DNA from: Dyadobacter flavalbus
Lineage (GTDB): Bacteria > Bacteroidota > Bacteroidia > Cytophagales > Spirosomataceae
NCBI RefSeq assembly: GCF_006149045.1
Contig: NZ_VBSN01000010.1
Location: 79,847 to 143,846 of the forward strand
Length of the DNA: 64,000 nt
Direction: 5' to 3'
Shown here: positions 1 to 8,053 of the stretch, in pieces
Position numbering within the stretch: position 1 is the first letter of the stretch
Layout: every line of letters starts with the position of its first letter
Notes under the pieces: model-generated
Seen by the model: only the letters and a program-made list of their open reading frames with translations
The model's database searches: none
What the model was told of the DNA's origin: nothing
Program-made: the position numbers and the translations under genes

Positions 1-147
1 CCAGCAAATATCCCATATGAGTCCTGTAATGACACAGAACGAAGCAAAAACAGTTGCGTAAATGTAAACAGGAACAGAAGGGCTGCCCTGCAGAGAAACA
101 ATGCGTTTTCCTTCAACGGGCGGAGGGCTGATCGTGAATTCACTCAT
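1..147 (-). CDS. Partial gene, N-terminus of an unidentified membrane protein
   Basis: A minus-strand frame starts with ATG at 145-147 and stays open for 49 codons to the window edge. The first 20 or so residues are polar with a Pro-rich stretch (SPPPVEGKR). They are followed by a hydrophobic segment (VYIYATVFASFCVITGLIW) that looks like a first transmembrane helix. The family cannot be named from so short a piece. The NlpC/P60 gene lies downstream on the same strand, about 110 bp away, so the two may be co-transcribed. Confidence 0.55.
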   Translation of the reverse strand, partial: MSEFTISPPPVEGKRIVSLQGSPSVPVYIYATVFASFCVITGLIWDICW

Positions 148-259
148 AGGAACGTGGGAGAAGTTGAGACAGGAAATTTAAATTTATCCCGTTTAAAATC
201 ATGATTTACAATCTAATAAATTCCTGCTTGAATCCATAAATTTATTTAATGGCCGGTTT

Positions 260-880
260 TCAGAACGGGCGCATGGCCTTGACAAACCGTCCTTTGAAAT
301 AGTTGGAAAAAAGATTGTCTTCACGCACACCTTTTGAAGTAGAAGCGTGAATGAAGATGATTTCCTGCCTGTTGCGTACATCCGTCACGATCCCGGCATG
401 GGAAACATAGCCTTCCTTGCCCGATTCCGGAACAAAAAATACCCAGTCGCCGGCGCGCAGGTCTTCCAGTCTGCTTATTTCCTTTCCGAATTCCGATTGC
501 TGCCATGAAATTCGGGGGACTTTTACGCCGATTTCAGAGTATACAGAACAGATAAGCCCCGAACAGTCGATTCCGTTTTTGTCATTTCCGCCGGAGCGGT
601 AAGGCGTTCCGGAGTAAGTCCGGGCCACTTTCACAACCTGCGGAATATCACCGGAGGACAAACTGGTTCTCGGTTTGTAAGTTTGCCTTGCCGTAGCTGA
701 AGGTTTTCTGACGGGCGTTCTTGCGGGCGGTCTCCGGGCAACGCTCGAACGCGGTTTTCCGTACCTGGAAGCAGCAGGTCTTGCCGGCGTTTTGCGGAGC
801 GTGTCACAGGAAAAAACAAGAATGGCCAGGGCAAGCGTACAAAAAGTTTTAAACAGGTAAAAAGGAAATTGCTTCTTCAT
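260..880 (-). CDS. NlpC/P60 family lipoprotein, cell-wall peptidase
   Basis: A 206-residue protein with a lipoprotein signal (hydrophobic stretch, then LVFSC with the lipid-accepting Cys at residue 25). A Pro/Arg/Ser-rich linker to about residue 76 leads to an NlpC/P60 domain. The catalytic set is visible: Cys106 in DCSGLICS, His162 in SHAGIV and His178 in FIHAS. The family cleaves peptide stems of peptidoglycan, typically D-gamma-glutamyl-diaminopimelate bonds. By inference it sits in the outer membrane facing the periplasm and takes part in wall remodelling. The basic linker (many RP and RK pairs) may contact the wall. The start is supported by the signal peptide. Confidence 0.9.
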   Translation of the reverse strand: MKKQFPFYLFKTFCTLALAILVFSCDTLRKTPARPAASRYGKPRSSVARRPPARTPVRKPSATARQTYKPRTSLSSGDIPQVVKVARTYSGTPYRSGGNDKNGIDCSGLICSVYSEIGVKVPRISWQQSEFGKEISRLEDLRAGDWVFFVPESGKEGYVSHAGIVTDVRNRQEIIFIHASTSKGVREDNLFSNYFKGRFVKAMRPF

Positions 881-1166
881 GCGTAAGCTTGATATTTATT
901 CTGTAAAGATCATGTTGCGGCTATGGCCTTATCTCTGCACAATAACGATACTTTACCTAAAATTAGTAAGAATTGTTTGCGGAAAAGAACCGGCGCGGAA
1001 AGATAAATCAACTTCATGGGACATAAACCGCAGGCAGCAAAGGGCGAAAAAATACGGCAAATATTATGTGACTGACTGCTTTGTAAGTAGTTTTGTCCTG
1101 GATGAAAACTGCCTGGCAGGATTAATCCGTTCGAGTTTGTCCCACTGAAAATTTTATCTGCAATCC

Positions 1167-1778
1167 ATGAAAATCATTTGTGTTGGCCGTAATTATACAG
1201 AGCATATCGCTGAATTGAATAATGAGAAACCGGATGCGCCAGTTATATTCCTGAAACCGGAAACAGCCCAGATCCGTTTGGGAGAACCGTTTTTTTACCC
1301 TGATTTTTCCAAAGATATTCATCATGAAGTGGAGCTGGTTGTAAAAATCAACCGCGTTGGGAAAAACATAGAAGAAAGATTTGCGCATAAATATTACGAT
1401 GAAATCGGCATCGGCATTGATTTTACCGCACGCGACCTGCAGTCGGAACTGAAAAGCAAAGGCTTGCCGTGGGAACTGGCAAAAGCGTTTAACGGATCGG
1501 CGCCGGTTTCGGATTTCGTTCCGGTTTCGGATTATGAGGATATTCAGAACATCAATTTCAGTCTGGATGTAAACGGCGAAACGCGGCAGAGCGGTAATTC
1601 TTCCATGATGCTTTACCGGATCAATTACCTTATTTCTTTTGTATCCAAATTTTTTATGCTGAAAAAAGGCGATCTGATTTTCACCGGAACTCCGAAAGGC
1701 GTGTCGTCCGTGCAGATAGGGGATAAGCTCACGGCTTCCATTGAAGGTAAAAAAATGCTGGAATTATTTGTCAGATAA
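1167..1778 (+). CDS. Fumarylacetoacetate hydrolase (FAH) family protein
   Basis: A 203-residue single-domain FAH-fold protein. It begins MKIICVGRNYTEH, typical of the short bacterial FAHD1/HpcE-like branch. Divalent metal ligands are visible as Glu54 and Glu56 in HHEVELVV and Asp85 in GIDFTARDLQ. The GDLIFTGTPKGV motif near the C-terminus is also characteristic. Members act as acylpyruvate hydrolases, oxaloacetate decarboxylases or 2-hydroxyhepta-2,4-diene-dioate isomerases. The substrate cannot be read from sequence, and the neighbours do not form a catabolic pathway. It is followed 54 bp later by the M23 peptidase gene on the same strand. Confidence 0.88.
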   Translation: MKIICVGRNYTEHIAELNNEKPDAPVIFLKPETAQIRLGEPFFYPDFSKDIHHEVELVVKINRVGKNIEERFAHKYYDEIGIGIDFTARDLQSELKSKGLPWELAKAFNGSAPVSDFVPVSDYEDIQNINFSLDVNGETRQSGNSSMMLYRINYLISFVSKFFMLKKGDLIFTGTPKGVSSVQIGDKLTASIEGKKMLELFVR

Positions 1779-1832
1779 ATCGTTCTTAATCATCCGACAG
1801 CTGCCGGGCCGTTCATTATTACCGTTTTTTTC

Positions 1833-3791
1833 ATGCAATACTATTTTCGTGCGCTGGTCCGAACCGGTTTTTTCGTGGCGGTCCTGCTTCATATTTACCA
1901 TCATTCATTTGCACAAAAGCAGTCTTATCCAAAAGGTTATTATCAGTTTCCGATACGTCCCGGCCTGGCCAATACGCTTGCCGGCGGTCTGGGCGATTTG
2001 AGAAGCAATCATTTTCATGCCGGTCTGGATATCAGAACGGAGCAGCGCGAAGGATTGCCGGTACATGCCGCTGCAGAAGGCTATGTTTACAAAGTAGCCA
2101 TTCAGAGAAGCGGGTACGGCAATGTCATTTTTCTGCGCCATCCCAACGGACAAACTACGGTATACGGCCATTTGCTGAAATTCAGCGATCCGCTTGCGCG
2201 TTATGTGCGCGAGGAACAGTATAAAAAGCAGACGTTCGAAATAGATCTTTTTCCCGAGCCCGGGAAGTTCCAGTTTAAAAAAGGAGAAGTCATTGCGCTT
2301 TCCGGCAATACCGGCGGCTCTGCGGGTCCGCACCTGCATTTTGAAATCCGTGATTCGAAAGATAATTACCTGAATCCTTTATATTTCGGTTTTAATGAAA
2401 TAAAGGACGTTACGCCACCGAAGTTTGTAAATCTGGCGATCCGGCCACTGGATATCAACGGGCGTGTGAACGGGCAGTTTGACCGCAAAGTGTTTGCGCC
2501 GGTGAAGCTGAAAGACGGCACTTACCGGCTGCCTGATCCGGTTACGGCCACGGGCATAATCGGCATGGATCTTGTTGCACATGACCAGATGACCGGAACC
2601 GGATTTCGTTACGGCCTGCAATGCATAGAAATCAAAATGGACGGGAACGAGGTATTTTCCTACAACATGGAGATTTTCCCCAATGCCTCGACGCGCGATT
2701 ACAACAATCTGATTGATTATGAAACGGAACAGAAAACCGGTCAGCGTTTTCTGAAATGCTACGTTCCGGACGGCAACAATTTCAATCTTTACAAAACAGG
2801 ATCATTCAAAGGCAAGCTCAACATTACGGACACACTGAGCCATGAAGTCCGGATCAGAATAACGGATTCGTATGAAAATTCTTCCGAACTGATTTTCAAC
2901 ATCAAAGGCGAACCGCAGAATCCGCCGCTGCCAACGTACGACATGGAAGTGAATCCGGAATGGGTACAAACAGACGTTCAGGAAAATACGCTGGCTGTGA
3001 AGGCGAAATATTACAGAAGTTCAATCCCGTTTGCCACTTTTTTTGCCGGAGGAAAAGAAATCAAAAAGCAGCCTGATTTTTATGCCGGCGAATCCGCGGT
3101 TTTTCTGAATGACCTGCGGCTGTACCGGCCGGATTCTGTGAAAATCTGCAATACCGTTGTAAAAACTTATCTGAGAAGTCAGATTTATCCCGAAACTGCA
3201 TTTACCTATCAGGGTGAAAAATGGTCTGTAGGTTTTCAGAACACCAGCCTTTTTGATACCTTGTTTCTGGTCGGGCAACGCAATTTCAATGCGCTTACGA
3301 TCAATAACCGCGGCGTTGCACTCAAAGATTTTGTCACTGTTTCGTTCACACCGGAAAATGTTCCCGATGACAAAGCGCGTACGCGTGTTTACAGGTATGT
3401 AAATGGTGAATATCGTTTTGCAGGCGGCGTATGGACGGAAAACGAAATCCGATTTGATACGCGCGAACTCGGAACATTTGTTATTCAGGCGGATACCGTT
3501 CCACCAAAAGTCCGTCTTATTGAAAACAGCAAAAAAAGAATCAGAGGTTATATATGGGACCCGTTATCGGGAATTGATTTTTACAAGGCATTGGTCAACG
3601 GCGAATGGGTACTGATGAATTTTGATGCCAAAAAAGGGTATATATGGTCTGAAAAGCTGGACGAAAACCGGCCTTTTGAAGGAGAACTAATGCTGGAAGT
3701 AACAGATAGGGCGGGAAATAGTACTATCTTGCGAACAGAACTGACCGAGCCGGTTGTTGTTCATAAAAAGGTCAGAAAACGTAAAAGATAA
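1833..3791 (+). CDS. M23 family metallopeptidase, exported
   Basis: A 652-residue protein with an N-terminal signal peptide ending near HHSFAQ. The M23 (LytM/lysostaphin-like) domain comes early. Zinc ligands His62 and Asp66 lie in HFHAGLDIRT, His113 in YGHLLK, and the HLHFEIRD motif has His167 and His169. The remaining 470 or so residues have no motif I recognise and may be beta-rich domains. M23 enzymes cut peptide cross-bridges of peptidoglycan. The long C-terminal part is common in Bacteroidetes homologues. The basic tail (KKVRKRKR) is notable. The bcp gene starts 5 bp after the stop, which suggests co-transcription. Confidence 0.88.
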   Translation: MQYYFRALVRTGFFVAVLLHIYHHSFAQKQSYPKGYYQFPIRPGLANTLAGGLGDLRSNHFHAGLDIRTEQREGLPVHAAAEGYVYKVAIQRSGYGNVIFLRHPNGQTTVYGHLLKFSDPLARYVREEQYKKQTFEIDLFPEPGKFQFKKGEVIALSGNTGGSAGPHLHFEIRDSKDNYLNPLYFGFNEIKDVTPPKFVNLAIRPLDINGRVNGQFDRKVFAPVKLKDGTYRLPDPVTATGIIGMDLVAHDQMTGTGFRYGLQCIEIKMDGNEVFSYNMEIFPNASTRDYNNLIDYETEQKTGQRFLKCYVPDGNNFNLYKTGSFKGKLNITDTLSHEVRIRITDSYENSSELIFNIKGEPQNPPLPTYDMEVNPEWVQTDVQENTLAVKAKYYRSSIPFATFFAGGKEIKKQPDFYAGESAVFLNDLRLYRPDSVKICNTVVKTYLRSQIYPETAFTYQGEKWSVGFQNTSLFDTLFLVGQRNFNALTINNRGVALKDFVTVSFTPENVPDDKARTRVYRYVNGEYRFAGGVWTENEIRFDTRELGTFVIQADTVPPKVRLIENSKKRIRGYIWDPLSGIDFYKALVNGEWVLMNFDAKKGYIWSEKLDENRPFEGELMLEVTDRAGNSTILRTELTEPVVVHKKVRKRKR

Positions 3792-3796
3792 TTAGT

Positions 3797-4252
3797 ATGG
3801 AACTTCAAGTCGGTGATCCGGCACCTGCGTTTTCAGCCAGGGACCAGGATGGAAAGGAAGTAAAACTTTCGGATTTCAAAGGAGAAAAAGTGATTCTGTA
3901 CTTTTATCCGAAGGACGACACGCCCGGCTGCACGGCACAGGCCTGTAATCTGCGCGACAATTACGACAAATTGTTAAGCCAGGGTTATAAAGTGCTGGGT
4001 GTAAGCGTTGATAATGAAAAATCACATGTCAAATTCATCAATAAATTCAGTCTTCCGTTTCCTTTGCTTGCCGATACGGATCATGCAATTGTGGAATCAT
4101 ACGGCGTGTGGGTTGAAAAAAGCATGTACGGCCGGACCTACATGGGAACAGCGCGCACTACATTTGTAATTGACGAAAACGGTATGATTGAAGAAATTAT
4201 CCAGAAAGTGGATACCAAAAACCATACGGATCAAATTCTTGGCAATACTTAA
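3797..4252 (+). CDS. bcp: Thioredoxin-dependent thiol peroxidase (Bcp/PrxQ)
   Basis: A 151-residue peroxiredoxin of the Bcp/PrxQ type. The peroxidatic Cys45 sits in DDTPGCTAQACNLRD, and a second Cys50 five residues on is the usual resolving Cys of the alpha2-type PrxQ. The length and the GVSVDNEKSHVKF region match the family. It reduces hydrogen peroxide and organic hydroperoxides using thioredoxin, in the cytoplasm. It follows the M23 gene almost without a gap and precedes the transketolase genes by 90 bp. Confidence 0.95.
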   Translation: MELQVGDPAPAFSARDQDGKEVKLSDFKGEKVILYFYPKDDTPGCTAQACNLRDNYDKLLSQGYKVLGVSVDNEKSHVKFINKFSLPFPLLADTDHAIVESYGVWVEKSMYGRTYMGTARTTFVIDENGMIEEIIQKVDTKNHTDQILGNT

Positions 4253-4342
4253 TAATAAACGGTCAATTTTAGATACTTAATTTAAGGACCTTTGTACCCT
4301 GGAAATAACAAGTAAAAGACATTCCAACAGAAACAGATAAAA

Positions 4343-5200
4343 ATGGAAATTGAACAACTAGAAAAAGTAGCTTCGCAAGTCCGCAGGGATATTGTTCGTA
4401 TGGTACACAGCTGCCAGTCGGGACATCCCGGAGGTTCATTGGGCTGCACCGACTTATTGGTGGCATTGTACTTCGAGCGCATGATGCTCAATGAGCAGGA
4501 CGGCAAACCAGTATTTGATATGAACGGAACGGGTGAAGACCTTTTCTTTCTGTCGAACGGACATATTTCGCCGGTTTGGTACAGTACTTTGGCACGCCGC
4601 GGTTATTTTCCTGTTGAGGAACTGGCAACTTTCCGCAAGCTGGATTCACGTCTGCAAGGACATCCGACCACGCATGAGCATCTGGAAGGAATCCGCATTG
4701 CTTCCGGTTCGCTCGGACAAGGTTTGTCGGTTGCACTGGGCGCTGCCATGGCCAAAAAACTGAACAAGGACAAAGGCATCATCTATGTGCTGATGGGTGA
4801 CGGCGAACAGCAGGAAGGCCAGGTTTGGGAAGCGGCATCGTTTGCCCCGCATCACGAAGTGGATAATCTGATTGCGTTCATTGACCTGAACGGCCAGCAA
4901 ATTGACGGTCCGACGGTTAAAGTAATGAACAACCGCGATCTGGGCAAGAAATACGAAGCTTTCGGATGGGAAGTAATTTCCATTGAAGAAGGCAACGACA
5001 TGGCGGCTATACTGAAAGGTCTTTACGAAGCTAAAAGCCGTCTGGGACACGGAAGGCCGATTCTTGTTTTGCTTCATACCGGCATGGGCTTCGGTGTTGA
5101 TTTCATGATGGGCAGCCACAAATGGCACGGCGTTGCACCGAACGACGAGCAACTTGCCGCAGCATTGGGCCAGCTGGAAGAAACTTTGGGTGATTATTGA
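4343..5200 (+). CDS. Transketolase, N-terminal (TPP-binding) subunit
   Basis: A 285-residue protein matching the N-terminal half of transketolase. The thiamine-diphosphate binding motif starts at GDGEQQEGQ (about residue 152) and ends near DLNGQ (181-185). Early conserved residues include SGHPGGSLG (26-34) and LQGHP. The C-terminal half is encoded by the next gene, 56 bp downstream, so the enzyme is a split two-subunit transketolase. This arrangement is known in archaea and many bacteria. It moves two-carbon units between sugar phosphates in the non-oxidative pentose phosphate pathway. The split is normal biology here rather than a frameshift: each part has its own start and stop, and the junction lies at a domain boundary. 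Confidence 0.94.
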   Translation: MEIEQLEKVASQVRRDIVRMVHSCQSGHPGGSLGCTDLLVALYFERMMLNEQDGKPVFDMNGTGEDLFFLSNGHISPVWYSTLARRGYFPVEELATFRKLDSRLQGHPTTHEHLEGIRIASGSLGQGLSVALGAAMAKKLNKDKGIIYVLMGDGEQQEGQVWEAASFAPHHEVDNLIAFIDLNGQQIDGPTVKVMNNRDLGKKYEAFGWEVISIEEGNDMAAILKGLYEAKSRLGHGRPILVLLHTGMGFGVDFMMGSHKWHGVAPNDEQLAAALGQLEETLGDY

Positions 5201-5256
5201 AAATACAAAACCATCAGTTTGATACTTGATCCGGTTTTATAAAAATATCAGATATA

Positions 5257-6210
5257 ATGAAAAAATACACCTTCACTGAGAAGAAAGATACCCGTTCCGG
5301 CTTTGGTGCCGGGATGCATGAGCTCGGAAAGCAAAACCCGAACGTGGTGGCACTTTGTGCTGATTTGGTTGGCTCTTTAAAACTGGAACCTTTTATCAAG
5401 GAAAACCCGGATCGTTTTATCCAATGCGGTATTTCGGAGGCGAATATGATCGGGGTTTCAGCCGGTCTGACCATCGGCGGCAAAATTCCTTTTGCCACTA
5501 CTTTTGCCAACTTTGCAACAGGACGCGTTTATGACCAGATCCGTCAGAGCGTTGCCTATTCCAATAAAAATGTAAAAATCTGCGCGTCGCATGCAGGGCT
5601 TACGTTGGGTGAAGACGGCGCAACGCACCAGATTCTGGAAGATCTTGGCATGATGAAAATGCTGCCGGGCATGACAGTGATCAATCCTTGCGATTACAAC
5701 CAGACCAAAGCGGCAACCATTGCCATTGCTGACCATGAAGGCCCGGTTTATCTGCGTTTCGGACGTCCGGTTATTCCGGTTTTTACGGCTGCGGACCAGA
5801 AATTTGAAATTGGCAAGGCATGGATGGTCAATGAAGGAACGGACGTCAGTATTTTTGCAACGGGCCATATGGTCTGGGAAGCAATTCAGGCTGGTGAGCA
5901 GCTGGAAGCGGAAGGAATCAACGCTGAAATCATTAACATTCATACGATCAAACCATTGGACGAAGAAGCTGTTCTGAAATCGGTGGAGAAAACAGGATGT
6001 GTGGTTACGGCAGAAGAACACAACAGAATCGGCGGTCTTGGCGACAGCATTGCGCAGGTTCTGGTTAAGAACAAGCTTGTTCCGCAGGAATATGTGGCCG
6101 TAAACGACAGCTTCGGAGAAAGCGGAACGCCAACGCAGCTGATGGAAAAATACGGTTTGACGGCAAAAGATATTGTTGCAGCTGCTAAACGCGCTATTGA
6201 AAGAAAGTAA
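5257..6210 (+). CDS. Transketolase, C-terminal subunit
   Basis: A 317-residue protein carrying the pyrimidine-binding and C-terminal domains of transketolase. The conserved Glu that activates TPP is expected at Glu61 in CGISEANMIG. ASHAGLTLGEDGATHQ and YLRFGRP are further family signatures. It forms the active enzyme with the subunit encoded just upstream. A strong intrinsic terminator follows 40 bp after the stop and closes this transcription unit before the sigma-factor operon. Confidence 0.94.
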   Translation: MKKYTFTEKKDTRSGFGAGMHELGKQNPNVVALCADLVGSLKLEPFIKENPDRFIQCGISEANMIGVSAGLTIGGKIPFATTFANFATGRVYDQIRQSVAYSNKNVKICASHAGLTLGEDGATHQILEDLGMMKMLPGMTVINPCDYNQTKAATIAIADHEGPVYLRFGRPVIPVFTAADQKFEIGKAWMVNEGTDVSIFATGHMVWEAIQAGEQLEAEGINAEIINIHTIKPLDEEAVLKSVEKTGCVVTAEEHNRIGGLGDSIAQVLVKNKLVPQEYVAVNDSFGESGTPTQLMEKYGLTAKDIVAAAKRAIERK

Positions 6211-6250
6211 AAAACCAAGTTGCTGTTGCTTTGACAGCGAATAAAAATGG

Positions 6251-6302
6251 CCGGGTCTTGTAAAAGTAAAACATCGTTTGCTTTTGCAAGACTCGGATTT
6301 TA
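6251..6302 (+). terminator. Intrinsic terminator after the transketolase genes
   Basis: A 16-bp stem (ccgggtcttgtaaaag pairing with cttttgcaagactcgg, with two G-U pairs) and a 14-base loop are followed by a T-rich run. It is placed just downstream of the transketolase C-subunit stop. Confidence 0.75.
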
Positions 6303-6313
6303 TTTGCCGTGTA

Positions 6314-6344
6314 TTGAAAAATAAACTATTATTGACTAGCGTTG
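6314..6344 (+). promoter_or_regulatory. Candidate Bacteroidetes-type promoter for the sigma-factor operon
   Basis: TTG at 6314-6316, then a 20-bp spacer, then TAGCGTTG at 6337-6344. This matches 7 of 8 positions of the Bacteroidetes -7 consensus TAnnTTTG. Transcription would start near 6351, giving a leader of about 65 bases before the sigma factor ATG. The call is from consensus matching alone. Confidence 0.4.
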
Positions 6345-6414
6345 ATTCGGGATTTGTTACATCATGAACCCGAAAGGTTTACCTGAAATTGGTCAACAGG
6401 TTAGTACTGATTAA

Positions 6415-6957
6415 ATGTCTGACGAAGAATTATTAGCTCTTTTTGAAAATCCGGAAACGCGCAGAAACGCTTTCAACCAGCTGGTGCGCAAGTATCAGCA
6501 AAAGGTGTATTGGCTGATCCGTAAAATGGTTGTTGACCACGACGATGCCAATGACATTACGCAGGATGTATTTATAAAAGCCTGGACGGCACTTGAAAAT
6601 TTTCGCGGCGATTCGAAACTATATACCTGGCTGTACCGTATTGCAAGCAATGAAGCAATCAACTTTCTGAACAAAAAGAGAAAAAGGTTTTTTATTCCAA
6701 TCTATGACATTGAAAATGAACTGAGTGAAAAGCTGGAAGCCGATCCATTGGTGAGCGGAGATGCCGTACAGCTGAAACTGCAGAAGGCGTTGCTGAAATT
6801 ACCCGAAAAGCAAAGGCTTGTTTTCAACCTGAAATACTTTGAAGAACTGCCCTATGAAGAAATCTCTGAAATTACAGGAACTTCCGTAGGCGCATTGAAA
6901 GCTTCGTACCATTGGGCGACGAAAAAAATAGAAGACTTTTTGAATGAAACGGATTAA
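6415..6957 (+). CDS. ECF-type RNA polymerase sigma factor
   Basis: A 180-residue sigma-70 family protein with only regions 2 and 4, as in ECF sigma factors. Region 2 covers about residues 22-90 (DDANDITQDVFIKAW, then LYTWLYRIASNEAINFL). Region 4 covers about 125-175 (LPEKQRLVFNLKYFEELPYEEISEI, then GTSVGALKASYHWATKKI). It directs core RNA polymerase to a specific set of promoters. The next gene, 54 bp on, encodes a one-helix membrane protein that fits an anti-sigma role, and a Spy-like periplasmic protein follows. The set suggests control of an envelope response. Confidence 0.92.
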   Translation: MSDEELLALFENPETRRNAFNQLVRKYQQKVYWLIRKMVVDHDDANDITQDVFIKAWTALENFRGDSKLYTWLYRIASNEAINFLNKKRKRFFIPIYDIENELSEKLEADPLVSGDAVQLKLQKALLKLPEKQRLVFNLKYFEELPYEEISEITGTSVGALKASYHWATKKIEDFLNETD

Positions 6958-7011
6958 ACCATTTTCAATTGCTTTGGTCAAACATTTACAAGTAGAGAAA
7001 CACAGATAATC

Positions 7012-7452
7012 ATGGACAAAAAGCGAATACGGCTGGATGATATAAAAAGGGAAACGCCCTTTAACGTCCCCGATGGCTATTTTGATAAGCTGCCGCAGAT
7101 GATTCAGTCGAGAATTCCGGCGGAACCGGTACGCAGGCCGGTCATGGGCTGGTCGTGGCAAAGATCGCTCGGCCTGGCTTCGGCAATGGCATTTATTCTG
7201 GCTTTGGTATGGGTTACTGTTCCGGAACGCCAGGGCTCGCTCGGGCAGGAACCGCTAAGCGGCGTTAGCAATGCTTCGATCATTTCTTATCTGGAAGACC
7301 AGAATATCAGTTATTACGATTTAAGCGAGCATAAAGTTGTTCAAAAAGCGTTTGACACGGATTCAACAGTTCTTTTTTATCTGGACGGCCTGGATGAGGA
7401 TGTGCTGCGCCAGCAAATTGATGAACCGGTTTCAGGTGCTGAGACGATCTGA
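7012..7452 (+). CDS. Single-pass membrane protein, possible anti-sigma factor
   Basis: A 146-residue protein. The N-terminal part has the phrase FNVPDGYFDKLPQMIQSRI (about residues 22-40), which is common in short Bacteroidetes proteins encoded next to ECF sigma factors. One transmembrane helix follows (LGLASAMAFILALVWVTV, roughly 53-70). The acidic C-terminal part would lie in the periplasm. No zinc-binding anti-sigma motif (HxxxCxxC) is present, so the anti-sigma role is inferred from position and topology only. Confidence 0.75.
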   Translation: MDKKRIRLDDIKRETPFNVPDGYFDKLPQMIQSRIPAEPVRRPVMGWSWQRSLGLASAMAFILALVWVTVPERQGSLGQEPLSGVSNASIISYLEDQNISYYDLSEHKVVQKAFDTDSTVLFYLDGLDEDVLRQQIDEPVSGAETI

Positions 7453-7470
7453 CCCTAACAATAAAAGACG

Positions 7471-7926
7471 ATGAACTTAAAATTATTTTCAAACCACTAT
7501 AAAATCTTTGCATTCCTGTTCATTGCATTATGTTCAGTTACATCGGTTCGGGCGCAGGGCCGTTCCGAGGATGAAATAAAAAGAATTCAGGATGCCAAAG
7601 TTGCCATTATTACGAATCGCCTGAACCTGACGCCTGAGCAATCGACCGGGTTCTGGCCGATCTATAACGAGTATTCGCAGAAGAGAAGGGAAATTCACCG
7701 CGAGCAACGAATGATTATCAACAACAAAAAGGCTTTGGTAAAAACGGATAATCAGGTTATGAACAATCTGAAAGAAGTACAGGATCTGCGGCAAAAGGAA
7801 CTCGACCTTGAAAAAGAATATCAGGGCCGTTTTCTTAAAGTAATTTCTGCCAGTCAGGTAATCGAATTATATAAAGCCGAGCGTACTTTCAACGATATGC
7901 TGATCCAGCGGCTGAAACAAAGATAA
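7471..7926 (+). CDS. Spy/CpxP-like periplasmic protein
   Basis: A 151-residue exported protein with a signal peptide ending near VRAQG. The mature part is highly charged and helical. It contains a LNLTPEQSTGFWPIYNEY segment (about residues 45-62), a version of the LTxxQ motif seen in Spy/CpxP-like proteins. Such proteins act as periplasmic chaperones or sensors of envelope damage. It starts 18 bp after the membrane protein gene and ends the sigma-factor operon. A strong terminator follows. Confidence 0.75.
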   Translation: MNLKLFSNHYKIFAFLFIALCSVTSVRAQGRSEDEIKRIQDAKVAIITNRLNLTPEQSTGFWPIYNEYSQKRREIHREQRMIINNKKALVKTDNQVMNNLKEVQDLRQKELDLEKEYQGRFLKVISASQVIELYKAERTFNDMLIQRLKQR

Positions 7927-7989
7927 AGTAGCCGGCTGCTCGGGCTTGTTCCGGTTATATCCGCAGCGCTTGAATAAATACAGATTCTT

Positions 7990-8031
7990 AAAACAAAACA
8001 GGTCAGGATTTTTCCTGACCTGTTTTGTTTT
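7990..8031. terminator. Bidirectional intrinsic terminator
   Basis: A near-perfect hairpin: the left arm is aaaacaaaacaggtcagga, the loop is tttt, and the right arm is the complement. A-rich and T-rich flanks allow it to work on both strands. It sits between the convergent Spy-like gene and the SulP gene. Confidence 0.85.
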
Positions 8032-8053
8032 GGATTAAAATAATCACAAAATA

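Noticed and set aside
879..1148. 89-residue plus-strand frame upstream of the FAH gene
   Set aside because: Its start overlaps the N-terminus of the divergent NlpC/P60 gene, the composition is basic and irregular, and no domain or conserved start is visible.
1121..1150. Fragment resembling the T-arm of a tRNA (ccgttcgagtttg)
   Set aside because: No acceptor stem, D-arm or anticodon arm can be formed around it.
4343..6210. Frameshifted transketolase
   Set aside because: The two parts are separated by 56 bp with their own start and stop and split at a domain boundary, as in known two-subunit transketolases.
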